DNA from: Antennarius striatus
Lineage: Eukaryota > Chordata > Actinopteri > Lophiiformes > Antennariidae
DNA: 64,000 nt
Direction of reading: 5' to 3'
Assembly: GCF_040054535.1 (NCBI RefSeq)
Contig: NC_090794.1
Location: 2,355,501-2,419,500 of the forward strand
The position numbers and the translations under genes were made by a program. The notes below the pieces were generated by a model that worked only from the letters and a program-made list of their open reading frames with translations, made no database searches and was not told where the DNA came from. How positions within the stretch are numbered: the first letter of the stretch is position 1; each line of letters starts with the position of its first letter. Below are positions 31,711 to 41,518 of the stretch, piece by piece.

Positions 31711-34700
31711 TTAGTTTATCAGTTCATCAGTTTTGAGCTCATCGGCCCGTCTCTCCTCCTCCTGGTTGGTCCGAACCACCCGATTAATGAAGGAAAAGCT
31801 CTGCTCGTCGACCTCCGTCTGATAGATGTCGCACGACGTCAGGGTGCTGTTGGAAGACATGGCCTCCTCCAGCGCTTTGCCTCCATCCTGCACACACACA
31901 CACACACACCGGTGAAAGGAGGCTTCTAGAAGAACACCTTGAAAAATCACCTCTCCACCAATCATGCTGTCAAAAACAGACCACGCTTTCGAGCATCCTT
32001 TGTTTGCATGTCTGAGATACGTTTCCACTCTTGTGGAGGGCAGATGAAGGTCATGTATTGATAGAACTGCTGGTTGATGATTTTTGATCCGTTGCCTCCA
32101 CTCCTATATTCTGTAAAGGAGGCAAAAACATCTGATCTGCCTCTTGATGGGGAAACGACGCTCACTCGCCTTTCCATTATTGCATGTTTTCCACACATGC
32201 CTCTGAATAATTGATGCTTGTATTTTATTGATGTTCTGTCTGATGCGTTTATTGTAATGTGTCTGTAGAGGCAGTGATGTAGTTTGGATATGGAGTGGGG
32301 ATAATCCGGTTTGAATTGATATTTACACAAAGAACAGATTTTTTTTAATTCTAAGGATGCTTGTTTGGTTTCCTTTGCAGCTGTTTGTGTAAATTATTCA
32401 TCCATGATTTATACTCACAACTATTTGATACCGGAATTAGTAAATCTAAGTTTTAACTTTAGCACTCTCTGGCGCCACCTTCAGGTGAGTCTCTCTACTG
32501 ATGCCTCCCTGATAGAGACTAGTATTGGATCTACTCACCACACCCAGCTGGTTGCAGCACAGATTGAGGGTCTTCAGGCTTTTATTCTGAAGCAGAGCTT
32601 CGGACAGAGCGACGGCGGTCGGTCGCGTCATCCTATTGGCTGGCAGGTGCAGATGTTGCAGGGTGTTATTGCTCATTAAGGCCTTGGCAATCGCCTCGCC
32701 CCCCTCATCTCCCAAGAGGTTCAGACGCAGGTTAAGTGAGAGCAAGGCGGGATTCCCCGACAAGGCGTGAGCGATAGCTTTGGCTCCGGGGCCTCTAATT
32801 TGATTGCTAGACATATTCAGAGTCTCCAGTTTGCTCTGGGTGAGCAGCTTGCCGAGGGCTCTGGCTCCTTCGTCCCCGATCAGGTTGTAGGAAAAGTCCA
32901 ACTCCCTCAGGGACGGGTGGTCCAGGAGGTATTTCACCAGCATGCGGCATTTTTTGTCATCCACGTGGCTTTGCTGGAGCTTCAGAAGCTGCAGAAACAG
33001 AAAACTGTTTAAGAATAGCCAGATGATGTGATTGTAAAGTAGGAGATTTGAAAATACCCTGCCTGGCCACACGCTAATGTTTCATGAGATCACCTTTAGC
33101 TTTGTTTACAGCAACGATTCTGTAAAATCATAAGGGATCATCTTAGAATATGAGTGTAAAAAACTAACGGACAAAAAAGGTGATCATGGTAGCGACTCAA
33201 AGTGGCAATTTTTTTTTTTTTGGGGGGGGGGGTAGTTTAGGCACTCTGTTCTGCATAAATACTTTAAAATGCCTGAAATGCAGGATAACAGTTACTGCAA
33301 AAAAGATACCAATAATTTCTTTTACAGTTTCAATGTCATGCACGGAAACCAATATGAGAAATGTGTTTTGTTCCCATGCTTGGTGAATTCATGTTTTCGT
33401 CCATCCGTCCGTTTGTCCACCAAATATCTCTGCAACCTTTGCAGATGGAAGGATGAAACAAAAAGCGCATCGCTCGGGCAGCAAAGGGGATGAAAATGAG
33501 ATGATGACCTTGACATTTGCAAAACTAGGTCAAGGTCAAATTTCAACTTTTGCACACTCAGGAGTCGGATAAGATAGAAAGACGAGGGAGAAGGCCAGTG
33601 TGAGTAAGACCACAGATCAAAGCTTTGATCAATGACTTAAAGTCAGAGGACTAGCTTTGATCTTTGACCTATGCAAGGTCAGGGTAAAATTTTGAATTCA
33701 GGGGTGTCGCAGGATGCTGCAGTCTCTGACTGCATTGGTTCTAGTTTGTGATGTAGACAAGAGGCTCTGCTGAATTTAATAGTTGGGAAGCACCAACAAA
33801 AATTTCTCTGTTTCCTGAAATCGTAGACTTTCGAACATCCATTCTGTGAATTTTCAGTCCAGAAGTGTTGAATTACAACCTAAACGCCCCGGATGAGGAG
33901 CGTTCAGCGTTCACCTTCAAAGTCTTGCAGGACTTCAGGGCCTTTCCGAGTGACTCACAGTCTCTGTTAGTCATCTCAACCATGTTCCACTGGAAGTTCA
34001 TACCACACTGTTGGACCGCGTATGACAAATGGAGCTCCTCCAGGTTTGTCAGCAGGTGAAGCAGAATGCTGAAGTCAAAGTGGTCCATCGACGGTCCGTC
34101 ACGCTCATCGTCACTTCCCAACGCTGAGCAGGATTCCTCTTCCTCCCCCTGGAGCTCCCTGATCGGTGGAAGGAGTTGGGAGATGTTCAACCTCTTGACG
34201 TAGTTTTTACAGAGAGGTACCAGCTCTAAAACGATACACTGCCCCGTTACGTCTGGAATAAAAAGCTCGATCACGTTCTCCAAGTGCCTCTCAAAGAACA
34301 TTCGTTTCCAGCTGTGTCCGTAAAGAGAGACGACGCAAAGCTCCCACCGTCGCTTGCAGCATCGTTCCCAGTAGACGCCGTCGTGGATCGTGTTGGCCGT
34401 CACGTGCAGAGGAAGGGAAGGAGACAGTCTCTCCTCCACAAAGTCTTTCTGGTTGGGCGGCAGATCTTCGTAACTGGGATGCTCTGTAACATCAGTGCAT
34501 AGAATTCAAGTCAAACCATAAATCAGGGGACACAAGTGTGTGATAATGGTGCCAGGAGTCCAGGTGTACCTTCAAAGTTTCTCACAATGCTGTGAAGACA
34601 GAACACCGACAAATTGGGAACGGTAACCAGGGACCAGTCTGGATCTTCAGCGATTGTTCTCCTCATCCTTCTGCAGCTTTCAGAGGGACTTAAGTCAGAA

Positions 34701-35483
34701 GACTGGAAGACAAGAAGAACCGACATTTACAGATTAACACTACAGAAACAGCAAAAGCTTAAATATTGATCAGGCATGTTTACATGATGATGATTTATTC
34801 AATTATATTTGCATTTAATTACTGCTGACAATTGGGGGAAAAAATTCTTAGAGCCCCTGATGTAAATCATAAATACATTTATCAGCTGTTCGCCATAACA
34901 AAAAAACAACACAAAACACTTGGGACTATTTAGTTTGTGTTAAATTTTAAAAATAAATTATGTCGTATAATAATTGGGCCAAATAAACTAAAAATAAACA
35001 GCTTGTTTGTCAGTTAACACACTACCTTGACCAGTACGTACAGGTATTGTGTTGATAGCAAGAAGTAATAAGGTTGGCAAAGTGTAGGCAAGCATTAAAT
35101 TAGTGATAAACTGATTTACCAGTGGTGTTTATATAGATTTAATTTCATCACTCAGACTCACATGTCTTTGAAGACTTTGATGTTTTACATTGTTCCAAGT
35201 TCAAATCGGATTCCGATCCAGTTCCCTTTCATATCCATTAGAAGCCGTTCAGACGGAGACGCACATGTCCAAATGCGATTTGAAACTAGTATATAAGAGA
35301 TAAAAGTACTTCTAACACCAAAATAAACTAATTCTCGTAGAATGAACGTTTGTGTCTGCGTGGGTTCTCCGGCTCCCCCCCCCCGCACACCTCAGGGGAA
35401 GAAGCGATTAATGAAGATGAATGAATGAATGAATGAATGAATGAATGAATGAATGAATCAATGAATGAATCAATCAATCAATG

Positions 35484-35522
<39 letters not shown>

Positions 35523-35602
35523 GAAGGAAGGAAGGAACGAATAATATATAATGCCATGCTGAAGCCTTCACTTACGGAAGTAGTGCGCTGGTTTGACTTC
35601 AT
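31711..35602 (-). CDS. tcte1: Dynein regulatory complex subunit 5 (TCTE1)
   Basis: Leucine-rich-repeat subunit of the nexin-dynein regulatory complex of motile axonemes. Minus-strand exons: 35602-35576, 34702-34570, 34483-33915, 32988-32539, 31887-31711; 1,356 nt, 451 aa (human 501, with a longer N-terminus). Recognisable segments are RRMRRTIAEDPDWSL, YWERCCKRRWELC, SWKRMFFERHLENVIELFIP, CGMNFQWN, and then tandem LRRs such as LRELDFSYNLIGDEGARALG, LETLNMSSNQIRGPGAKAIA and LSLNLRLNLLGDEGGEAIA. The 9-codon first exon was chosen for its ATG, GTAAGT donor and correct phase; an alternative ATG at 34726 would read through the acceptor of exon 2. A ciliary X-box abuts the start, in keeping with the role. 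It faces tmem151b, as in mammals. Confidence 0.93.
33390..33750. repeat. Probable dispersed repeat in a tcte1 intron
   Basis: A block with repeated 'GGTCAAGGTCAAATTT'-like and 'TTTGATC' motifs, beginning at CGTCCATCCGTCCGTTTGTCC and ending near GTCTCTGACTGCATTGGTTCTAG. The style is that of interspersed teleost repeats and unlike the flanking intron. Class and exact limits are not known. Confidence 0.4.
35418..35527. repeat. (GAAT)n/(CAAT)n microsatellite
   Basis: About 110 bases of GAAT units passing into CAAT units, with a few mixed units between, just downstream of the donor of tcte1 exon 1. Confidence 0.9.
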
Positions 35603-35604
35603 CC

Positions 35605-35618
35605 GTCTCCCTGGTAAC
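35605..35618. promoter_or_regulatory. X-box (RFX site) at the tcte1 start
   Basis: GTCTCC-CT-GGTAAC fits the ciliary X-box consensus RYYNYY-N(1-3)-RRNRAC. It ends 3 bases from the proposed tcte1 ATG on the minus strand. RFX-driven X-boxes are typical of axonemal genes. A palindromic CRE (TGACGTCA) is at 35668-35675. Occupancy is inferred. Confidence 0.55.
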
Positions 35619-35699
35619 GGGACGCTCCGGAAATTCGAGCGATTGTCCGTTGTTTCGCGTCTAAACGTGACGTCATTAAATAACAAAATAACCGTCAAG

Positions 35700-36660
35700 G
35701 GTTAATTAATACTTTCTGATTCACATGGCAACAGATACGGGAACACAAAGTCTTTAGAAAAGTGTTGTTGTTGTTGTTGTTGTTTTTTATTTTGAGTGAA
35801 CTTTTGTATAAATTATTACTAAAAATTTCATCCGAAGCGGTTTAATCCTGCTGGCAAACCAATAAATTCATGAACAAATGGACTCAGGTTAAAAAAAAAT
35901 CTCTAAATCCTCAAGCAATCACATGATTTCATTACATTCAAATAGATTTGAATGAATAAATTACGCCCATAATTACAAAAGGCTTTAAAGGCAATGTTAT
36001 CAATTATTTAATCCGGGAATAAAAGCGCTGCCTGGGGAAGCGGACTAACAACAGATTTAAAATAGATCACTGATATGCTGAGTGAGCTTTTATTCCTGCG
36101 TGTTGTCGGTGCTGGAAGTTCTGCAGCGTTCAGCCCGATCATGCTGTGAGGAACATTTGGATTCTGCAAAACCGGCAGATGGACCCCAGGAGCCACGGTG
36201 GAGCCAGTCCCATCTTTTCTGCCGACAAAATAGGTGCACGGCTAGATGTTTAGAAACGTGACAGGTGCAATAAATCAGGTGTTTGTTGACTGTAAAGCAT
36301 ACTAGTTCGTTTTCTAGTACCAGAAAAATGAGTGGAGGCAGCGGTGAGTGATTCCTGAGTGGGTGAGGGAGGAAGGTAGAGAGATGATGTTCCCAGCATC
36401 ATAAATTCTCTCTGGGAGTCTGATAGAGGGTCGGACTGAGGAATGACTGTAATCCCAAGGCGGTCCGTCAGTGTCGCTCTGGTGTAACGCGTCCTGACAG
36501 ACACACGCTTCCCTCGTACTCCGGCTTTAATGGACTGGCGTGACATCAGCCGTCTACAGAGGAGGTGAAATCTCCGTGAGCTGATGCTCCAGAGCATTCT
36601 TGGTTTTTAAAATCATTGAACACACCACTCACATCATGCAGGGAGGAGTGAAAGGAAATG
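35700..36660. other. Intergenic region between tcte1 and rnf8
   Basis: Contains a (TTG)n run at about 35763-35786, AT-rich DNA and one unassigned minus-strand ORF (listed separately). This interval is the first part of the junction between gene blocks that are separate in mammals. Confidence 0.6.
36250..36597 (-). other. Unassigned 115-codon ORF
   Basis: This minus-strand ORF begins MLWSISSRRF and includes ATLTDRLGITVIPQS and PLSDSQREFMMLG. The composition (few stretches of low complexity, basic N-terminus) looks more protein-like than other chance ORFs here. It starts about 75 bases beyond the rnf8 poly(A) signal. A possible splice acceptor (CTCCTCTGTAG) lies within it, so it may be an exon of an unrecognised gene. 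I recognise no family, and it may be chance. Confidence 0.25.
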
Positions 36661-36673
36661 CATAGAAAGCCAC

Positions 36674-36679
36674 TTTATT
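36674..36679 (-). terminator. Poly(A) signal of rnf8
   Basis: TTTATT on plus (AATAAA on minus), about 125 bases beyond the rnf8 stop codon. It gives a short 3' UTR. Confidence 0.6.
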
Positions 36680-36802
36680 GCTTTAGAAAATAAAGACATT
36701 TTAATTACTTTACAAAACAGAAAAAACCCCCACAAACTCCTGATTCCAGCTGTCTATCTGATCCAAACCGAAAAAACGTCTTGAGTCGTGTCACAGCGCG
36801 CT

Positions 36803-39800
36803 CTAATCCTCGTCCTCGTCTTCGCTTTCGGAGTCGCTGCCGAGGCTGGAGTCCAGGCTGCTGTCTGTGTACACAGAGACCACCGAGCTGAAGCTGCTGC
36901 CTAGCGACACCATGCTGCCGTCGCTGTCGCTGCTGCTGATGCTGCTGCTGCTGCTGTCGTCGTCATGGATCACCATCACCTGCGCCGCAGAGTCAGCTGC
37001 TGGAAAATGCAGGAAAAGAAGAAGAAACGGATGATTTTTAGTGAATATAACGATGTTCGTTGTTTAACAGCATCCAGATTTTTTTTTAAAAATCGGCAGG
37101 TAAGTTAAGTGGATGTCAAGTGGAATAAATAAAAGATGGCTTCCATTTCGTAAAGAGAGTATGAATGTTCGCAAATTCTGTCATTTCCAGACTATTGAAC
37201 ACACCCGAATAAAAGACACACCAACTCAATTTTAAAAGAAATAAAATTGTACATATAAAGGCTGCAGTCGTCGAGGTGTTGTAATATAAGATATTTACAC
37301 AGATTTAAAAAATTTTAATCAACACTTCTTTCCTGAACAGTGTCTGTAACATGGCAGTCTGTCTCGCTCTTGCTCTTCCTGGTTATACAAATGAATCAAA
37401 AAAGAACCTGACTGTTGTGGAAATGTCTGAGATAATTATCTAAACCATAACGTAACATATCTACTGATGGCGTGACGAGCGGTTGCTGGAAAGGAGGGTT
37501 AGGGTGAGAAAGAGGAACCGCTGTCGGACTTTCTCCCATTCGCCCTCTCTTCCACGCGTCTAACGGCGCTGCTGGTGACGCACCTCTCACCTTTCCTCTC
37601 GCTTATGAGCGTCTGCCGCCTCGCCTTCATGTCCAGGCTCAGGTTTTCCACCATGCCGTCGATGCAGTTGTCCAGGGCCAGGCAGCGCGTCTGCGACTTG
37701 ATGGGCTGTCTGCACATCGGACACTCGTCTTTCTTTTTGCGCCACTGCTGGATGCAGTGACAGCAGAAGCTGTGAGCGCAGTTCAGGATGACGGCCTGCG
37801 AACGACGTCGAGTTCGACAGGATTATGTTATTGCCCCGGTGCGCCTGTGTGTCTTTGAGATCGCCGGCGTAACGTGTAACGTACCTCAATGAAGAGCTCG
37901 GAACAGATAATACACTGAAGCTCGTTCTCAAGGACTTCAGTCACCTGTGTCACTACTTCCTCTTTCTGGGCTCTGGCCTTTTCTTTCTCCTCCTGTCAAA
38001 AGAGGGGTAAAAATGAGACTTTGCTAACGCCGGGTCAGACGACACAAAAGAACCACAGAGAGGACAAAACCTTTGTCACTTCCAGCTCTTTGTTTTTGGC
38101 CGAGAGAATCTCTTCAAAGGTGTGCCGAGACAGGGCGAGTTCATCGATCACTTTCTTTTGCTGAGGACACAGGAGGAAAATGAAACGTGCATGCGTTACA
38201 GTTTGATGCCACGTGAACAAACGCTCCAAGTTTCTGATGTATACCTCCTGCAGGGCTTCCTCCAACTGTTTTTTCAACAGCTCCTCTTGCTGCTGTGTTT
38301 TCTGAGCCTAAATACAGAGAAATACAGGTGTTCATTTCTTATTTGAGAACGACTGAAGATTGAAACTGATCTTTTAAACCGTAAGGAAGTTCATTCAATT
38401 TAGACTTTTTCCATTTCTTTTATTTCTGTAAATTCTACAAGACAAAACTAATCATCATATAATCATGGATCAGTTAGATATTTAACATCTTCTATCATCA
38501 TTAGCCACTCAATGTGCTGCAATATTATCAGATCTACCCAACAAACACTTTTATGGAACCAACACAAATACCAACGGTGTCATAATTTTGCATTCACTAT
38601 ATTCTGGAATCACTTTTTATTCCTAATAACACGTAAAAAGAAAGATTAACCGGCGACTGCGACGTGCCGCTGCTTTCGGCTCTCTCACCTCCAGCTGCCT
38701 CTTGGTTTCGCTGAAGGACTTCTCCAGTGTCTCCATTCGCTGCATCTTAGCCCTGAGCGCCTTCAGCTGCCCCTGCAGCTCCCTGACCTGCTCCTCTCTG
38801 AGCGGGTCGGTCCTCTGAGGCTCCCCCTCCAGGGAGGCCACCTGCCTCTGGGTGTTGAACACCTGCTCCCTCAGCATCAGGATGTTCTGGCTGTACCTGC
38901 AAACACAAATACACGAGGGGGGAAACTGGGTGATCAACTTTTATTCTTTCTGGAACACAAAGAACTTGAATATTTAGGTTTTATATTGTAGGTGAGACAA
39001 AGAGGATTTAAAACCTGTGCATTTTAAAGTCAACCTTCACAGAATTGCTGCAGGCAGATTTTGTTTTTTTAGTTTGTTGAATTTCCGTCAAAAATGTGAC
39101 GGCTAAAGCTGTCAATAGCAGAAATTAAAGAAAACCTCCTGTGATCGTGACATACGTAGAGGTACAAGTCTTACATCTGTAAGTTGTCCACGTCACCCTG
39201 ACTGTGGGATCCATCTGAAGGCCGATCCGACTCCTGGACCTGCCGGCTGGTTCCGGTTTCCTCTGGCTGGCCGTGAGCGGGCCTCTTCTGGGGTTTTGAT
39301 GGAAACAGAGGGCAAGGCTTTGCGAGAGACTTGTCTGCAGAGGAGCAGCGGTACAGCTTGGGCTTTGATGTGGACGGCTCAACTTCTTCCACGGTCATTT
39401 TCCTCTTGGGTGTCTTGGTAACATGAGCAGCTTTACCAGCCGCTCTTTGTCCTTCGGTCAGGTGCAACTTAATGTTTTTGAGGGGCTGCTTGACCAGGAT
39501 GTAGTCAAACTCCACCTTGTTTCCAATGACCGGAACCCCAAATTTTATGGAATCTCCCAGCTTGAGCTGATGTGCTTCCTCTGCAGGAATACGCGTCCCA
39601 TTCACCCACACACCATTAAGACTCTGTGAAGGACAAACATGACATTTGGGGTCTGAATTCACGGCTGAAGTTTTGTTTCTAATATTTAAAATGCATGTAT
39701 GATCGCCATGCTGGGCATGGCCTTTTTGATATTCGATGCGTACACATATTTGTAAATAATTGGAAACCGTACCTACTGTATATACTTGTATTTTATTTTA

Positions 39801-40750
39801 CTCTTTTATAATTATTGCACTGTAAGGAGTTGCCCCAAATCTCATTATACAATGTACAGTGACAATAAGGGCTTTCTATTCTATTCTATGATGATAGAAA
39901 GTAAACATGATCCAGAACACAACACAACATTTACCCGTAGATTAGGCATAGAAAATTTGAACTTTGCAAGTTTTCCTTATGTATCAAAAATGTAAGATTC
40001 CATGTTTGAGCTAAGAGGCCTCAGTTGAGCCTTTGCATCCTTCAGTGTGACATTTGCACACAAAAACACTGTGATGGTATTGATTAAACTAAACCTGAAA
40101 AAACCTAGGGGAACATTAAATTCAACCAGAAACTGGAAGTCAGCTTAAAAGCTTCAAAGACAGTGACTACAAAATTAGATGCAAACTAAAAAAAAAAAAA
40201 GAATGAAATTGGGATAATTTGAATAAACAAACAATATCAACAAAAGCCTTGCCTAAACCTGGCTACCTTCTTGTCTGTCACTGTCCACTGGCCGTTTTCC
40301 CTTTGTTTGAAGATGCAGTGCAGTCTGGAGATCATCAGGGGACAGCTAGGAGACAGCAGCTGGTAGGTTACGTCCATCCTCCGTCCGATGGTGACCTGGA
40401 CACAAAACGTTCCTGTCACCACTTAAGAGAAACTATCATTTCAGTTTCGTTTTGTTCATGATAACAAGTGGATATTCCTCAAAAAAAGGCAAAATGGAGA
40501 AACCTTCAAACGAATATGTGGATTATTTCTCAATAAGGACGAGCTAACAAGCTAACTCTACATAGAAGTTAATGAGTTTTAGCTAGTTTAACACAAATAT
40601 AGCTAGTTAGCGTTAGCAAAACTGCACCTCGGTGTTTTCGTATAAACGCAGCCAGTCCGAATTTCTTCCGACTCTCCTTAAACAAAGAACCTCCGAGTCG
40701 GAACATTCGTCCTCCTCCGCCGCAGACGACTCCGTCGTTGCAGTTTCCAT
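36803..40750 (-). CDS. rnf8: E3 ubiquitin-protein ligase RNF8
   Basis: Nuclear E3 ligase recruited by phospho-MDC1 to DNA double-strand breaks, where it starts histone ubiquitination. Minus-strand exons: 40750-40628, 40395-40267, 39623-39175, 38896-38689, 38307-38245, 38160-38071, 37992-37885, 37795-37591, 36999-36803; 1,572 nt, 523 aa (human 485). The FHA domain (about residues 20-110) shows VTIGRRMDVTYQLLS, CPLMISRLHC and SLNGVWVNGTRI. A variable linker and a coiled coil follow (LREEQVRELQGQLKALRAKM, EELLKKQLEEALQE). The C3HC4 RING begins ELQCIICSELFIEAV, with NCAHSFCCHCIQQW and ECPMCRQPI. After DNCIDGMVENLSLDMKARRQ a final exon adds an acidic, serine-rich tail of about 65 aa that human RNF8 lacks. 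In the FHA domain SRLH replaces the human SRNH. It is head-to-head with aida. Confidence 0.95.
39770..39890 (+). repeat. LINE 3'-end fragment (L2/CR1-like)
   Basis: The text GCACTGTAAGGAGTTGCCCC, then AATGTACAGTGACAATAAGG and a short TTCTA repeat, is a familiar teleost LINE 3' terminus. It lies in rnf8 intron 2. Only the tail is present. Confidence 0.65.
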
Positions 40751-40923
40751 CTTACGACGATACGTCGGTGGATAACCAGACCTGAAACACAACAGTCGCT
40801 ATGTTGTTGCTCCGTCCATTGCTAACGTACTGGCGGACCGTCAAGTTCAAGGGTGACAGGGCAAACACGGAAGAGGATCTGTGTGTTTTCAAAATAAAAT
40901 TATCAGCCTTTAGAACTAATTGC

Positions 40924-40924
<1 letters not shown>

Positions 40925-40993
<69 letters not shown>
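40925..40993. repeat. (TTA)n microsatellite
   Basis: About 23 TTA triplets in the divergent rnf8/aida promoter interval. Confidence 0.95.
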
Positions 40994-40994
<1 letters not shown>

Positions 40995-41282
40995 ATTTAG
41001 ATATATAATTAAGAAAAGATATACAGTAATAATATAAGACCAATAGTTTGATGCTTCATTGATCTTAAAAAAAATTCATGATATATTTTATACTTTGTAA
41101 AAAGTTTTAATCAGAAATGTTTCAATCAATCGGTCTCAGTACAGCATATTAACGTCAATGAATAAAAATTGATTGCATAATCAAATCAAATTCCACTTGA
41201 CTATCTGTTTCCGCAGAGGTTTTTAATAGCATTGACACGTTTACAAGCGGACATCCTATACCCGCCCATTCGTGCGACTCGT

Positions 41283-41338
41283 CGTATATAAACGCGCGCA
41301 CCCCTTGCTCAGGGCGGGACTTCCGTTCTATTACGGAA
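41283..41338 (+). promoter_or_regulatory. TATA box, GC box and ETS dyad of the aida promoter
   Basis: TATATAAA lies at 41283-41290, about 230 bases before the aida ATG. It is followed by GGGCGGG (about 41310-41316) and a perfect inverted pair of ETS-type sites, ACTTCCGT (41317-41324) and ACGGAAGT (41331-41338), six bases apart. The interval between the rnf8 and aida start codons is 768 bases, so the elements could act on both genes. Confidence 0.6.
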
Positions 41339-41518
41339 GTTAGGGTGCGGAATCGGGACAGAAAGGGCTTGGTCGTTGTGTCACTGGTCTGTCTGTCCGC
41401 CTCTAGATAGCGGATAACCGGTTTGACGACGCCGCCGCTGCCGCTGCCGGAGCCCCGTAGATGAATCTCCTCCCCGGCTATGCTGCCTTGAAAGTACCGG
41501 AGTATCCACCCTGCCAAA

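Noticed and set aside
36008-36196. 62-codon minus-strand ORF near tcte1 that could be a first exon
   Set aside because: It has no similarity to TCTE1, and the 9-codon exon at 35576-35602 fits phase, donor and promoter motif better.
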